From Acidobacterium sp. (GTDB lineage Bacteria; Acidobacteriota; Terriglobia; Terriglobales; Acidobacteriaceae), in assembly GCA_003166955.1 (NCBI GenBank), contig PMUI01000105.1, positions 1 to 46,047 on the forward strand: 46,047 nt of DNA. Direction: 5' to 3'. Within the stretch, counting starts at the first letter, position 1, and the number at the start of each line of letters is the position of its first letter. This document shows positions 9,041 through 16,163 of the stretch, one piece after another. Under the pieces are notes generated by a model, which was given only the letters and a program-made list of their open reading frames with translations, was not told the DNA's origin and ran no database searches. A program made the translations under genes and the position numbers.

Positions 9041-9094
9041 TAGGCGCGCGGGTCTACCGATGGCGAAACGAGGGAGCCATTACCGAGTACACGA

Positions 9095-9136
9095 GCCAGT
9101 TGCCAGTAGCCAGGAGCTCGGAGCCCGGAACTGGGC
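9095..9136. repeat. Tandem heptamer array between GloVer gene and kinase gene
   Basis: Six consecutive 7-bp units: GCCAGTT, GCCAGTA, GCCAGGA, GCTCGGA, GCCCGGA, ACTGGGC. It ends five bases before the stop of the sensor kinase gene. Confidence 0.8.
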
Positions 9137-9140
9137 TTGG

Positions 9141-11120
9141 TTAGGAGGAGACGGTTTCGCTGGGGGCTTCGGTGGGGGTGATGTCGGCTTCGACGCCGCT
9201 GCAGGGGAAGAAGACGCTGAAGACGGTCCCGGTATTTTCGGTGGCGCGGCTGCGGACGCGGACCGAGCCGTGGTGCTTGCGGATGATCTGTTCGCTGACC
9301 CAGAGGCCGAGGCCGGTGCCGGTGGCTTCTTTGGTGGTGAAGAAGGGCTCGAAGATGTGGCGGCGCGCGTCCTGGGTGATGCCGCAGCCGGTGTCGCCGA
9401 CGGAGATGCGGATGCCGGGGACTCCGCTGGCGCGTCGTGTTGCGCTGACAGGGGACGCTGCGGGGGATCCTTCGGGAGACGAGTCGGTGGCGCCGGGAAC
9501 TCGGCCGGGTGCGGCGTCGACGGTTCTGACAGCGTGGATGAGGCGGGAAGCGTGGGCGCGGACGACGAGGCGGCCGCCGTTGGGGGTCATGGCATCGAGG
9601 GCGTTTCCGATGAAGTTGGCGAAGAGCTGGCGGAGCTCGCCGGCGAAGCAGAAGAGAGGGAGATTGCGCTGGTAGTCGCGCTGGAGGTCGACTTGCAGGG
9701 TCTGGATGCGGCCGAGGTGGAGAGTGATGACGGAGTCGAGGATCTCGGCGACGTTGGTGAGGGCGGGCAGGGTGGACTGGCGGTAGAAGCGGAGGGTCTG
9801 CTGGGTAATTTCGGAGACGCGGGTGACTTCCTGCTGGGCGAGGTCGGCGAAGTGGGCGGTTTGGGGAGTGAGGTGGTCCTGGCGGATGAGGTAGAGGAGG
9901 TTGGTGACGGCCTCGAGAGGGTTGTTGATCTCGTGGGCGATGGAGGCGGCAAGGCGGCCGGTGGCGGCGAGCTTTTCGGTACGGCGGAGGGTTTCTTCAC
10001 CGCGCTTCTGCTCGGTGATGTCGACGAGGATGGCGCCGACCCAGCGTGTGGCTTCGGTTTCAGTGCGGACGGGATAGAGGTGGGCGAGCCAGCTGCGGGG
10101 GCGGCGGGGCTCGGGCTCCCAGGTGAGCTCGAGATTGCGGACGGGCTGGCCGGACTGGAAGACGGTCTCGATGGAGCGCTCGAGTCTGGCGGCGACAGCG
10201 GGCGGGAGGATTCCGCCGACGCCACGGCCGAGATGGAGGGCGAAGGCGTAGCCGTTCATGTCGGCGAGGAATTGATTGACACGGACGAAGCGGTATTTGC
10301 GGTCGAAGAAGGCGAAGCCGATGGGGGCGTTGGCGAGCATGGAGTCGAGCAGGGCGAGGGTTTCGCTGAGGCCGGCGCGCTGGTCCTGGATAGCGGCAAC
10401 CAGGCGGTTGAAGGCTGTGGTGAGCTCGGCGCCTTCGGTGGAGGTTTTGACCGGGAGAGGAAATTCGGCGCCGGCCTGCTCGGGGTTCTGGATGAGGCGC
10501 CGGGTGGCGCGGGTGAGCAGGGCCAGCTGGCGGGTGATGGACTGGGCGAGGAAAGCGGCGATGATGGTGCAGGCGGCGAGGACGAACGCGGCCCAGAGCG
10601 CGGTGATGCGGAGGAGAGCGCGGCGGTCCTGGCGGTCGAGGCGGTCGTTGGGGTAGATCCAGGCGAGGGCGCGCGTCTGGCCGTTTTCGGAGACAGGGGT
10701 GACGACTTCCCACTGCTGATCGGAGTTTTGATCGGGGGACTGGAACATGATGGGACCGTCGATGGCACGCAGGAAGGATCTTTCTTTGACGGAGAGGGTG
10801 ATCTTGCCGACGGAGGTGGGGTCGGTGCTGGCGAGGGTGCGGCCGTCGAGGGTGGTAATTTGCGCGGCGCTGACGCTGGGGGATTTGGCAACGATGCTGA
10901 CGACGCGAGCGAAGGAGTCGGGGTGGGGATCGGCGAGGGCGAAGCTGGCGAGGGAAGCCATCTGGAAGGCCTGACTCTCGAGGCGGCGGTGCATGCGCTG
11001 GTCCATCTCGGAGCGCTGCTGGTTGAGGAGCAGGAGCGTAAAAATGCCGACGACAATGATCTCGAAGAGGATCAGAGCGGCCATGAACTGACCGCGAATC
11101 GATCGTGGTCTGAGCAGCAT
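9141..11120 (-). CDS. Membrane sensor histidine kinase (HAMP, PAS, HisKA, HATPase)
   Basis: A 659-residue two-component sensor; stimulus unknown. Order: TM1 about 12-33, extracytoplasmic sensor about 34-170, TM2 about 172-192, HAMP about 195-250, PAS about 255-370, HisKA with H396 in SIAHEINNPLEAV, then the ATPase with N-box FANFIGNALDAM (N506), G1 DTGCGI (576-581) and G2 GTGLGL (601-606). All catalytic residues are present. Unusually, about 40 low-complexity residues rich in Pro, Ser and Ala (about 527-567) are inserted between the N-box strand and the G1 box. There is no response regulator next to it, so it is an orphan here and its partner must be elsewhere. The start has no clear Shine-Dalgarno. 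Confidence 0.93.
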   Translation of the reverse strand: MLLRPRSIRGQFMAALILFEIIVVGIFTLLLLNQQRSEMDQRMHRRLESQAFQMASLASFALADPHPDSFARVVSIVAKSPSVSAAQITTLDGRTLASTDPTSVGKITLSVKERSFLRAIDGPIMFQSPDQNSDQQWEVVTPVSENGQTRALAWIYPNDRLDRQDRRALLRITALWAAFVLAACTIIAAFLAQSITRQLALLTRATRRLIQNPEQAGAEFPLPVKTSTEGAELTTAFNRLVAAIQDQRAGLSETLALLDSMLANAPIGFAFFDRKYRFVRVNQFLADMNGYAFALHLGRGVGGILPPAVAARLERSIETVFQSGQPVRNLELTWEPEPRRPRSWLAHLYPVRTETEATRWVGAILVDITEQKRGEETLRRTEKLAATGRLAASIAHEINNPLEAVTNLLYLIRQDHLTPQTAHFADLAQQEVTRVSEITQQTLRFYRQSTLPALTNVAEILDSVITLHLGRIQTLQVDLQRDYQRNLPLFCFAGELRQLFANFIGNALDAMTPNGGRLVVRAHASRLIHAVRTVDAAPGRVPGATDSSPEGSPAASPVSATRRASGVPGIRISVGDTGCGITQDARRHIFEPFFTTKEATGTGLGLWVSEQIIRKHHGSVRVRSRATENTGTVFSVFFPCSGVEADITPTEAPSETVSS

Positions 11121-11142
11121 ATCCAGGGATACCGTTATCCGT

Positions 11143-11206
11143 CGCAGATCTTCGATCTGCGTTGTGCGGGAGAGAGCTTCTTCTCTCCGGCCCGCAGATT
11201 TGCGGG
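11143..11206. repeat. Cluster of three hairpins between ypdA and the kinase gene
   Basis: Three back-to-back inverted repeats fill the 100-bp spacer: CGCAGATC/GATCTGCG (11143-11161, 3-nt loop), GGAGAG/CTCTCC (11169-11188, 8-nt loop) and CCCGCA/TGCGGG (11191-11206, 4-nt loop). They follow the ypdA stop on the minus strand and may terminate ypdA or insulate the kinase gene. The modular look also fits a dispersed palindromic repeat. Confidence 0.6.
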
Positions 11207-11220
11207 GGTTTCCAGTGATC

Positions 11221-12300
11221 CTACACCCGAACGAGGCCGGGGGCGGGAGACTTGAGCTTCAGTTTCAGGTCTTCAGCGATTTGACGGCCATGAAAACGGC
11301 CGTTCTCGATGAAGATCTCAGACGTGCGATCGCCGGCAACGATGACGCCGGCGAGATACATGCCAGGAACATTGCTTTCGAGGCTGCACGGATCGCAGGC
11401 GGGGCAGCGGTCTTCGCCTGCGATGCGGACGCCGAGGGACTCGAGGAATTCGAAGTCGGGGCTGTAGCCGGTCATAGCGAAGACGGTATCGTTTTTGATG
11501 ACGCGGGTGCCTGAATCCTGGCGGCCGGGGATGAGGCGGGAGAGGACGGGCACCGGGGTTTCGAGGGTGACCGAGTCGGGGTCGATGCGGGTGACCGCTG
11601 TGTTGAAATAAGCGGCGATCTGGCCATTCTTAATGCGGTTTTCTATGTCGGGGAGGATCCAGTACTTGATGTGGGGCTGCATGGCGGGGCCGCGATAGAC
11701 CACGGTGACGCGGGCACCGTGGCGCCAAAGCTCCAGCGCTGCAATGGCTGCGGAGTTTTTGCCGCCGATGACGACGACATCGAGGCCGTAAAAGGGATGG
11801 GGGTCGTTGTAGTAGTGGTGGACCTTGGAGAGGTCTTCGCCGGGGATGTTCATGAGGTTGGGGAGGTCGTAGTAGCCGGTGGCGACGACGACTTTGCGGG
11901 TCGAGTAAGTGTGTTCGCGGCCAAACTCGTCGCGGGTGATGACGGTGAACTTGAGGTCTTCGCCAGTGACGGACTCGACGCGCTGGTACGCGCGGACGTC
12001 GAGGTTATAGAACATGGCGACCTTGCGGTAGTACTCGAGGGCTTCGTTGCGCGTGGGCTTGGCGTTGGGCGAGGGGAAGGGGATGTCACCGATCTCGAGG
12101 AGTTCCGAGGTGGTGAAGAAGGTCATGTGGGCGGGGTAGTGGAAGAGGGAATTGCAGAGGCAGCCCTTGTCGACGAGGACGGAGCGGAAGCCGGCGCGCT
12201 GGGCCTCGATGGCGCAGGCCATGCCGGTGGGGCCGGCGCCGATGACGAGGACGTCGAAGGATTCTGTGGGGGATTCTGTGGGGGATTCGCTTGCGCCCAT
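11221..12300 (-). CDS. ypdA: YpdA-family NAD(P)H/FAD oxidoreductase, putative bacillithiol disulfide reductase
   Basis: Expected to reduce oxidised bacillithiol (BSSB) with NADPH in the cytoplasm. 359 residues. The FAD site VLVIGAGPTG (GxGxxG at 21-26) is followed by the YpdA hallmark DKGCLCNSLFHYP and MTFFTTSELLEIGDIPF. The NAD(P) site VVVIGGKNSA lies in the middle, and GMYLAGVIVAGDRTSEIFIE near the end. In the staphylococcal enzyme the first glycine motif contains a conserved Cys reported as important; here that position is Thr25, while C47 and C49 are nearby, so the thiol chemistry may differ. A 12-bp direct duplication encodes the N-terminal SPTESPTES. The start has no Shine-Dalgarno, but TAATCT lies exactly six bases before the ATG, suggesting a leaderless mRNA. 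Confidence 0.88.
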   Translation of the reverse strand: MGASESPTESPTESFDVLVIGAGPTGMACAIEAQRAGFRSVLVDKGCLCNSLFHYPAHMTFFTTSELLEIGDIPFPSPNAKPTRNEALEYYRKVAMFYNLDVRAYQRVESVTGEDLKFTVITRDEFGREHTYSTRKVVVATGYYDLPNLMNIPGEDLSKVHHYYNDPHPFYGLDVVVIGGKNSAAIAALELWRHGARVTVVYRGPAMQPHIKYWILPDIENRIKNGQIAAYFNTAVTRIDPDSVTLETPVPVLSRLIPGRQDSGTRVIKNDTVFAMTGYSPDFEFLESLGVRIAGEDRCPACDPCSLESNVPGMYLAGVIVAGDRTSEIFIENGRFHGRQIAEDLKLKLKSPAPGLVRV

Positions 12301-12306
12301 GTCGAT

Positions 12307-12312
12307 AGATTA
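12307..12312 (-). promoter_or_regulatory. Putative -10 box of a leaderless ypdA transcript
   Basis: TAATCT on the minus strand with six bases between it and the ATG at 12300. Transcription would start at or within a base or two of the start codon. No convincing -35 is visible. Confidence 0.35.
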
Positions 12313-12337
12313 GACGATGGTGGAGGGGAGGACGGTT

Positions 12338-12351
12338 CAGCGGACAGCGGA
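12338..12351. repeat. Two-unit heptamer repeat between vapC and ypdA
   Basis: CAGCGGA occurs twice in tandem in the 58-bp spacer just after the vapC stop. It is short alone, but matches the 7-bp period of the other arrays in the window. Confidence 0.45.
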
Positions 12352-12358
12352 CGGCCGC

Positions 12359-12754
12359 TCAGGCGAGCTTGAATTCTTTGAGACGGGCGGCTTTTCGGTC
12401 GAAGGTGCAGGTGGTGGTGCAGCCGGCCCACGTGCCGAGGGCTCCAATGAGGGCATCATCGAAGGATGCGGTGTCGTTCCTGAGGGCCATCATCGCGATG
12501 TAGACTTCTCGCTCGTTCTGGATGGCGAGGGTGTCGGCCTGAAGGAGTTGCTCGATCGCAGTTGCAACCGCAGCATCTGACATGCGGTAGATGCTGCGCA
12601 GGACCCACACGATTTCGGCGATGGTAACGAGGCTGATGAATCCGGGGCGGTCCTCGGTGAGCAGGTGCTCGATGATGCGTGTGGCGCGCGGCGATTGAAT
12701 CGGGTCATCCTGGTCCAGATGACGAATCAGGATGTTTGTGTCTATTCCGATCAC
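12359..12754 (-). CDS. vapC: VapC-type PIN-domain toxin ribonuclease
   Basis: 131 residues, the usual size of a single PIN domain. Members cleave RNA with a Mg/Mn-binding acidic cluster. The acids are present: D5 in MIGIDTNILI, E47 in VTIAEIVWVL, D99/D100 in SFDDALIGAL and D119 in CTFDRKAARL. The start overlaps the end of vapB by 4 bp (ATGA on the minus strand), the standard antitoxin-toxin arrangement that couples translation. vapB and its operator lie immediately upstream, so the pair is probably autoregulated. Nothing suggests inactivation. Confidence 0.9.
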   Translation of the reverse strand: MIGIDTNILIRHLDQDDPIQSPRATRIIEHLLTEDRPGFISLVTIAEIVWVLRSIYRMSDAAVATAIEQLLQADTLAIQNEREVYIAMMALRNDTASFDDALIGALGTWAGCTTTCTFDRKAARLKEFKLA

Positions 12755-13008
12755 CGGCGTGTTCCGCGCAGGAACCTCGCCACCGCGCCCGCCGCGATGG
12801 CTTCATCCATCTCTTCGAGAGAAACCGGGCGGCCTTTGCGCTTAGGGACAATTCCCCGGAGCGCGGAGGCGGGGATTTTCGGGAGCATGACAACGCGGCC
12901 GTCGGGCTGGATGAAGAATTTGACCCGATCGCCGGGCTTGAGGCCGAGGTGATCGCGAATGGGCTTGGGGATGGTGGCCTGGCCTTTGGAGGTGATGGCG
13001 GATTCCAT
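12751..13008 (-). CDS. vapB: VapB-type AbrB/SpoVT-fold antitoxin
   Basis: 85 residues. The N-terminal swapped-hairpin DNA-binding domain (MESAITSKGQATIPKPIRDH, then LGLKPGDRVKFFIQPDGRVVML) is typical of AbrB-family antitoxins. The C-terminal tail (about 50-85) should wrap and inhibit the VapC partner, whose start it overlaps by 4 bp. The chosen ATG at 13008 begins at the conserved MESAITSKG and has GAGG upstream; a longer in-frame extension to 13092 is not AbrB-like and crosses the operator. A near-identical but broken copy lies at 15665-15846. Confidence 0.9.
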   Translation of the reverse strand: MESAITSKGQATIPKPIRDHLGLKPGDRVKFFIQPDGRVVMLPKIPASALRGIVPKRKGRPVSLEEMDEAIAAGAVARFLRGTRR

Positions 13009-13020
13009 GGGCTCTGCCTC

Positions 13021-13048
13021 GGTATTACATTTCAGCAGAAGTAATACC
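13021..13048. promoter_or_regulatory. vapBC operator: 8-bp inverted repeat
   Basis: GGTATTAC (13021-13028), 12-bp spacer, GTAATACC (13041-13048), a perfect inverted repeat 12 bp before the vapB start. AbrB-type VapB proteins normally bind such repeats to repress their own operon. The same repeat survives intact before the broken vapB copy at 15860-15887. Confidence 0.65.
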
Positions 13049-13066
13049 TGAACAGCTGGGAGCGGG

Positions 13067-13261
13067 CTACCTGCGACTCGATTTGCGCGCACGCAGGTGG
13101 CGGATCCGCGCGTAGCCGAGGCTGGCCGCGGCGACGATGAGGCCGAGGATGAGGGTGGGGTTCTCGGGCGAGTCGTCGCATCCGGTGATCTGCGCGTGCA
13201 GCCGGGCCGAGGCAGCGAGAACGAGCAGAAGAACGGGAAGGATGACGGTGAGCTTTTTCAC
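13067..13261 (-). CDS. PExPT-CTERM micro-protein, copy 1
   Basis: 64 residues. The N-terminus is a signal peptide (VKKLTVILPVLLLVLAASAR, cleavage near HA-Q). Then comes a very short core, QITGCDDSPENPT, holding the PExPT motif as PENPT. A hydrophobic helix (LILGLIVAAASLGY) and an Arg/Lys-rich tail (RIRHLRARKSSRR) complete a PEP-CTERM-like sorting signal of the kind processed by exosortases. If both ends are removed, only about 10-13 residues with one Cys remain. The GTG start at 13261 has GGAG seven bases upstream; the longer reading frame runs into the antisense of the NHL gene. It lies just downstream of the NHL lipoprotein (52 bp) and upstream of vapB. No exosortase gene is in the window. 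Confidence 0.75.
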   Translation of the reverse strand: MKKLTVILPVLLLVLAASARLHAQITGCDDSPENPTLILGLIVAAASLGYARIRHLRARKSSRR

Positions 13262-13313
13262 GGGCGATCTCCGAAATAAGGTGTGGGTTGGTCCCTGGGG
13301 CACCGGTCGGGGG

Positions 13314-15212
13314 TTACGGCCGGGCACCCAGCTCGTTGTTCTTGAGGGCGACCGAGAGCGGCGTAACGACGGGGGTGGCGGCGCCAATGACTTCGATAAT
13401 GTCGTCATTGCCATCGTTCGCGACCCAGACATTGCCGGAAGGGTCGATGGCGAGCCCCTCGGGGTTAGCCAGAGCCAGGTTGGCCGGCAGGGTTCCCTGA
13501 TAGCCCGTACCGGAGGAGATGGCAGTTCCGGAGTTATAGAACTCGCTGATGCTGGCGCCCGAGAAGTTCGCGGTCCAGACGTTGCCAAGGCCGTCGACAG
13601 CCACACCGTAGGGAACGTTCAGGCCGCCACCCGCGAAGCCGGTGCCGGAAACTTCATGGGAATTGGTGTCGAACTCGCTGAGCACGCTGTTGCCTTCGTT
13701 CCCAAACCAGATATTTCCCGAGCTGTCGATAGCAACGCCGAGGGGATCATCGGTACCTCCGCCGGTGATGCCGCCGCTGGGGGAGATGGGTACACCCGAG
13801 GTGAAGAACTCGCTGATGCTGCCGTTACCGTGGTTGGCGACCCAGATGACGGGCCGGGGGTCGATGGCGATAGCGATGGGATCGTTGAGACCCCCGCCGG
13901 TGTAGCCGGTGGAAGAGAAGGCAGTGCCGGAAGAGTTGAACTCACTGATGCTGTTGTTACCCAGGTTAGCGACCCAGACGTTGCCGGATGGATCAATGGC
14001 AAGACCCCAGGGATTGTTGAGGCCGCCGCCGGTAAAGCCGGTGCCAACGAAGCCGGTGCCAGGAACGTATTTGCTGATGGTTGTTGTGCCCTGGTTGGTG
14101 ATCCAGATATTGCCGGCCTGATCGATGGCCAGGCTATTGGGCGAGGTGACGCCGCCGCCGGTATAGCCGCCGGCCGGCGAAAGGGCTGCGCCCACGGGAC
14201 TGAATTCGCCGATGCTGTTGTTGTCGTTGTTGGTGACCCAGACGTCGCCGGTGGCATCGACGGCGACGTCGGTGGGTCCGTTCAGGCCGCCGCCGGTATA
14301 GGCGATGGCGATGGTCCAGTCATTGGGAGTGCTGGTGGTGAGGCTGGGCTGGAAGGGGGCAGTAGGGGTCTCGAGGTCCCACAGCGCGGTTACGTTGGCG
14401 CCGGGGACGTGGGCGATATTAATTGCGGCGGTAGCGGTGTTAGTGGGGGGGGCGGGATTGGAGGGCGCATTGGTGAACAGCGTGGTGCAGGCGGTCGAGC
14501 TGGGGCCGGAGGAGTTGACGCAGGCGGCGAGGATGTTGGCCAGAGTGTTGATCTCGGTCTGGGGCACGGTGCCATTGCCGGCGGGGGTGGTGGTGTTGGC
14601 GTCACCGGTGCCGAGGTTCACGAGGTTGGCCGCGGTGAGGGCGGCGTTCGCCATACCGGGACTACCGCCCTTGCCCGACATCTGGACAGGACTGTAGTTA
14701 AAGGCCGCAAAGGCGTAGGCGGCGGCAATGGTGGTGGCTTCATTCATTTGGACGGAGGGCGGCAGATTGGCGAAGCTGTTATTTGCTCCGCAAGTGCCGA
14801 GCACAGCCATGAGGCCAATCGCGGAGTTGGCGCCGCCGCCAATCTGGGGGTTACCGCCGACGGAGAAGAGATAGACCTGGGTGCCCGCGGTGCAGGCGTA
14901 GGCGTTGGCAGGAATAGTGAAGCCGCCGGTGGAGTCTGTCAGCACATAGTAGTGGCCGCTGCTATCCGGGGGATTGCCGGTGTGGCTATTGAGCAGAGAA
15001 GTCGCGAGTCCGCCGTAGCCGCCGGTCGCCGGCGAGTAAAGGTAGACTTGTGAGCCGGCGATGGGTGCCTGTCCGCCGTGGACCCTCCCGTGAAAGGCGG
15101 AGACGGTGGGCGTCGCAGGATCGGACGTAACAATCGGACTATGGTTGGGCGCCATCCCGCAGCCGGCGATGAGAACGATGGAACAAGTAGAAAGGATCCA
15201 GGCGAATCGCAT
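13314..15212 (-). CDS. NHL-repeat lipoprotein, copy 1
   Basis: A 632-residue predicted lipoprotein, lipidated at C18 in the lipobox LIAGC. After the anchor comes a domain beginning [20 protein letters not shown] (carboxypeptidase-regulatory-like or Ig-like), about 30-250. Six or seven NHL/Vgb-type propeller repeats follow, each with [18 protein letters not shown]-like wording (VAID.SGN.WVAN...ISEF). The C-terminus [14 protein letters not shown] is shared with copy 2. No lyase residues are evident, so it is probably a binding or scaffold propeller on the outer membrane or periplasmic face. The start at 15212 gives the lipobox signal and has GGAG upstream. It is probably transcribed with the PExPT gene 52 bp downstream. 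Confidence 0.85.
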   Translation of the reverse strand: MRFAWILSTCSIVLIAGCGMAPNHSPIVTSDPATPTVSAFHGRVHGGQAPIAGSQVYLYSPATGGYGGLATSLLNSHTGNPPDSSGHYYVLTDSTGGFTIPANAYACTAGTQVYLFSVGGNPQIGGGANSAIGLMAVLGTCGANNSFANLPPSVQMNEATTIAAAYAFAAFNYSPVQMSGKGGSPGMANAALTAANLVNLGTGDANTTTPAGNGTVPQTEINTLANILAACVNSSGPSSTACTTLFTNAPSNPAPPTNTATAAINIAHVPGANVTALWDLETPTAPFQPSLTTSTPNDWTIAIAYTGGGLNGPTDVAVDATGDVWVTNNDNNSIGEFSPVGAALSPAGGYTGGGVTSPNSLAIDQAGNIWITNQGTTTISKYVPGTGFVGTGFTGGGLNNPWGLAIDPSGNVWVANLGNNSISEFNSSGTAFSSTGYTGGGLNDPIAIAIDPRPVIWVANHGNGSISEFFTSGVPISPSGGITGGGTDDPLGVAIDSSGNIWFGNEGNSVLSEFDTNSHEVSGTGFAGGGLNVPYGVAVDGLGNVWTANFSGASISEFYNSGTAISSGTGYQGTLPANLALANPEGLAIDPSGNVWVANDGNDDIIEVIGAATPVVTPLSVALKNNELGARP

Positions 15213-15292
15213 GGCTCGTCTTCTCCATTCGGTCGATTGGTGATTGATCGTAGCAGCGAACCGGGAGCCAACAAAAGTAGTCGCTGGGGTGC

Positions 15293-15322
15293 AGAGTAGC
15301 ATGGCGTCCACCTGTGCAGCAA
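15293..15322 (-). promoter_or_regulatory. Predicted promoter of NHL lipoprotein copy 1
   Basis: On the minus strand TTGCTG (15322-15317), 18-bp spacer, TACTCT (15298-15293) with an extended TGC before the -10. The same arrangement is conserved upstream of copy 2, which supports function. The leader would be about 75 nt. Confidence 0.5.
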
Positions 15323-15498
15323 TTGCAATCTGGGGGTGGCGCGAGTCTGCTGTATTTCGATTTGAAAACCGGGCGCTGTCCGGATCTTCGACCGTGTCCG
15401 ATCGCGAAATTCGCACGAATGCGGGTGGCGATTGATGGCGCCTGATTTTCATGATCGCGGATAAGGGATGTTACGCATTTTGTCGTGACAGGACTGGT

Positions 15499-15664
15499 TT
15501 ACCAGCTGAAGTTGAGGTTGACGTCGGGCAGGACCGAGGTTCCTTCGAGGCGTACTCCGTCGAGTTGATTGGGATCGAGGCCGAGGGCGCGCAAGGATCA
15601 GGTCGGATGTGGGGTCGGGGACGGTGTCACAGGAGATGCCGGAGACTGTGGTGACGTTGGGCGG
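15499..15664 (-). pseudogene. Phosphodiesterase relic (partner of the 18430-20151 gene)
   Basis: Two separate pieces of the downstream phosphodiesterase gene are fused here. 15499-15598 matches its last 33 codons (the region encoding LDPSQLDGVRLEGTSVLPDV in the intact gene) with a handful of substitutions. 15599-15661 matches its middle (VTTVSGISCATVPDPTSDL). The whole 5' half and the segment between the two pieces are missing and the frame is broken between them. It sits at the junction of the two cassette copies and marks the upstream end of an ancestral duplicated unit. Confidence 0.8.
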
Positions 15665-15846
15665 GGGAGACCCGCTTTCCGCGAGCGGGAAGCATTCCTC
15701 TGAGCGCGGTGATGGGGAGCACAGGCAGAATGGCCACCGTGCCATCCGAATGGATATTTGATCCGGTCGCCGGGCTGGAGGCCGAGGTGCTCGCGAATGG
15801 GTTTGGGGATGGTGGCCTGGCCTTTGGAGGTGATGGCGGATTCCAT
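15665..15846 (-). pseudogene. Frameshifted and truncated vapB copy
   Basis: The first 30 codons match the intact VapB (MESAITSKGQATIPKPIREH, LGLQPGDRIK). A one-base-type frameshift follows; in the next frame the match resumes (PDGTVAILP, then TALRGMLPARGKRV). The C-terminal inhibitor tail and the whole vapC partner are missing, and the sequence runs into the phosphodiesterase relic. The upstream operator is intact. Confidence 0.8.
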
Positions 15847-15859
15847 GGGCTCTCGCCTC

Positions 15860-15887
15860 GGTATTACATTTTAGCAGAAGTAATACC
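15860..15887. promoter_or_regulatory. Orphan copy of the vapBC operator
   Basis: GGTATTAC (15860-15867), 12-bp spacer, GTAATACC (15880-15887), identical arms and spacing to the working operator at 13021-13048, in front of a dead vapB. It could still bind VapB or VapBC. Confidence 0.55.
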
Positions 15888-15907
15888 TGGAGACAGCCGG
15901 GAGCGGG

Positions 15908-16102
15908 CTACCTGCGACTCGATTTGCGCGCACGCAGGTGGCGGATCCGCGCGTAGCCGGTGCTGGCCGCGCCGACGATGAGGCCGAGGATGAGGGTGGG
16001 GTTCTCGGGCGAGTCGTCGCATCCGGTGATCTGCGCGTGCAGCCGGACAGAAGCAGAAAGAACGAGCAGAAGGACGGGAAAAATGATGGCGAGCTTTTTC
16101 AC
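15908..16102 (-). CDS. PExPT-CTERM micro-protein, copy 2
   Basis: 64 residues, paralog of the protein at 13067-13261. Signal peptide VKKLAIIFPVLLLVLSASVR, then the same short core QITGCDDSPENPT, the same hydrophobic helix with two changes (LILGLIVGAASTGY) and an identical basic tail. Amino-acid differences between the copies fall in the signal peptide and helix, none in the predicted mature core. About 73 nt spanning the core are identical in the two genes. The GTG start at 16102 has GGAG upstream. It follows NHL lipoprotein copy 2 by 61 bp, repeating the order of the first cassette. Sorting by an exosortase is inferred from the motif. Confidence 0.75.
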   Translation of the reverse strand: MKKLAIIFPVLLLVLSASVRLHAQITGCDDSPENPTLILGLIVGAASTGYARIRHLRARKSSRR

Positions 16103-16163
16103 GACGATTCTCCGAAGAGGGATGTGGGGAGCTGGGTTGGTCCCTGGGGCGCCGGGGGGAAGG

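Noticed and set aside
9060-11255. A 731-codon plus-strand open frame opposite the sensor kinase
   Set aside because: The translation is a Gly/Glu/Asp/Ala shadow of the kinase; all kinase motifs are on the minus strand.
13137-15053. A 638-codon plus-strand open frame opposite NHL lipoprotein copy 1
   Set aside because: Gly/Val/Ala/Asp-rich translation mirrors the propeller repeats on the other strand; no start context and no homology.
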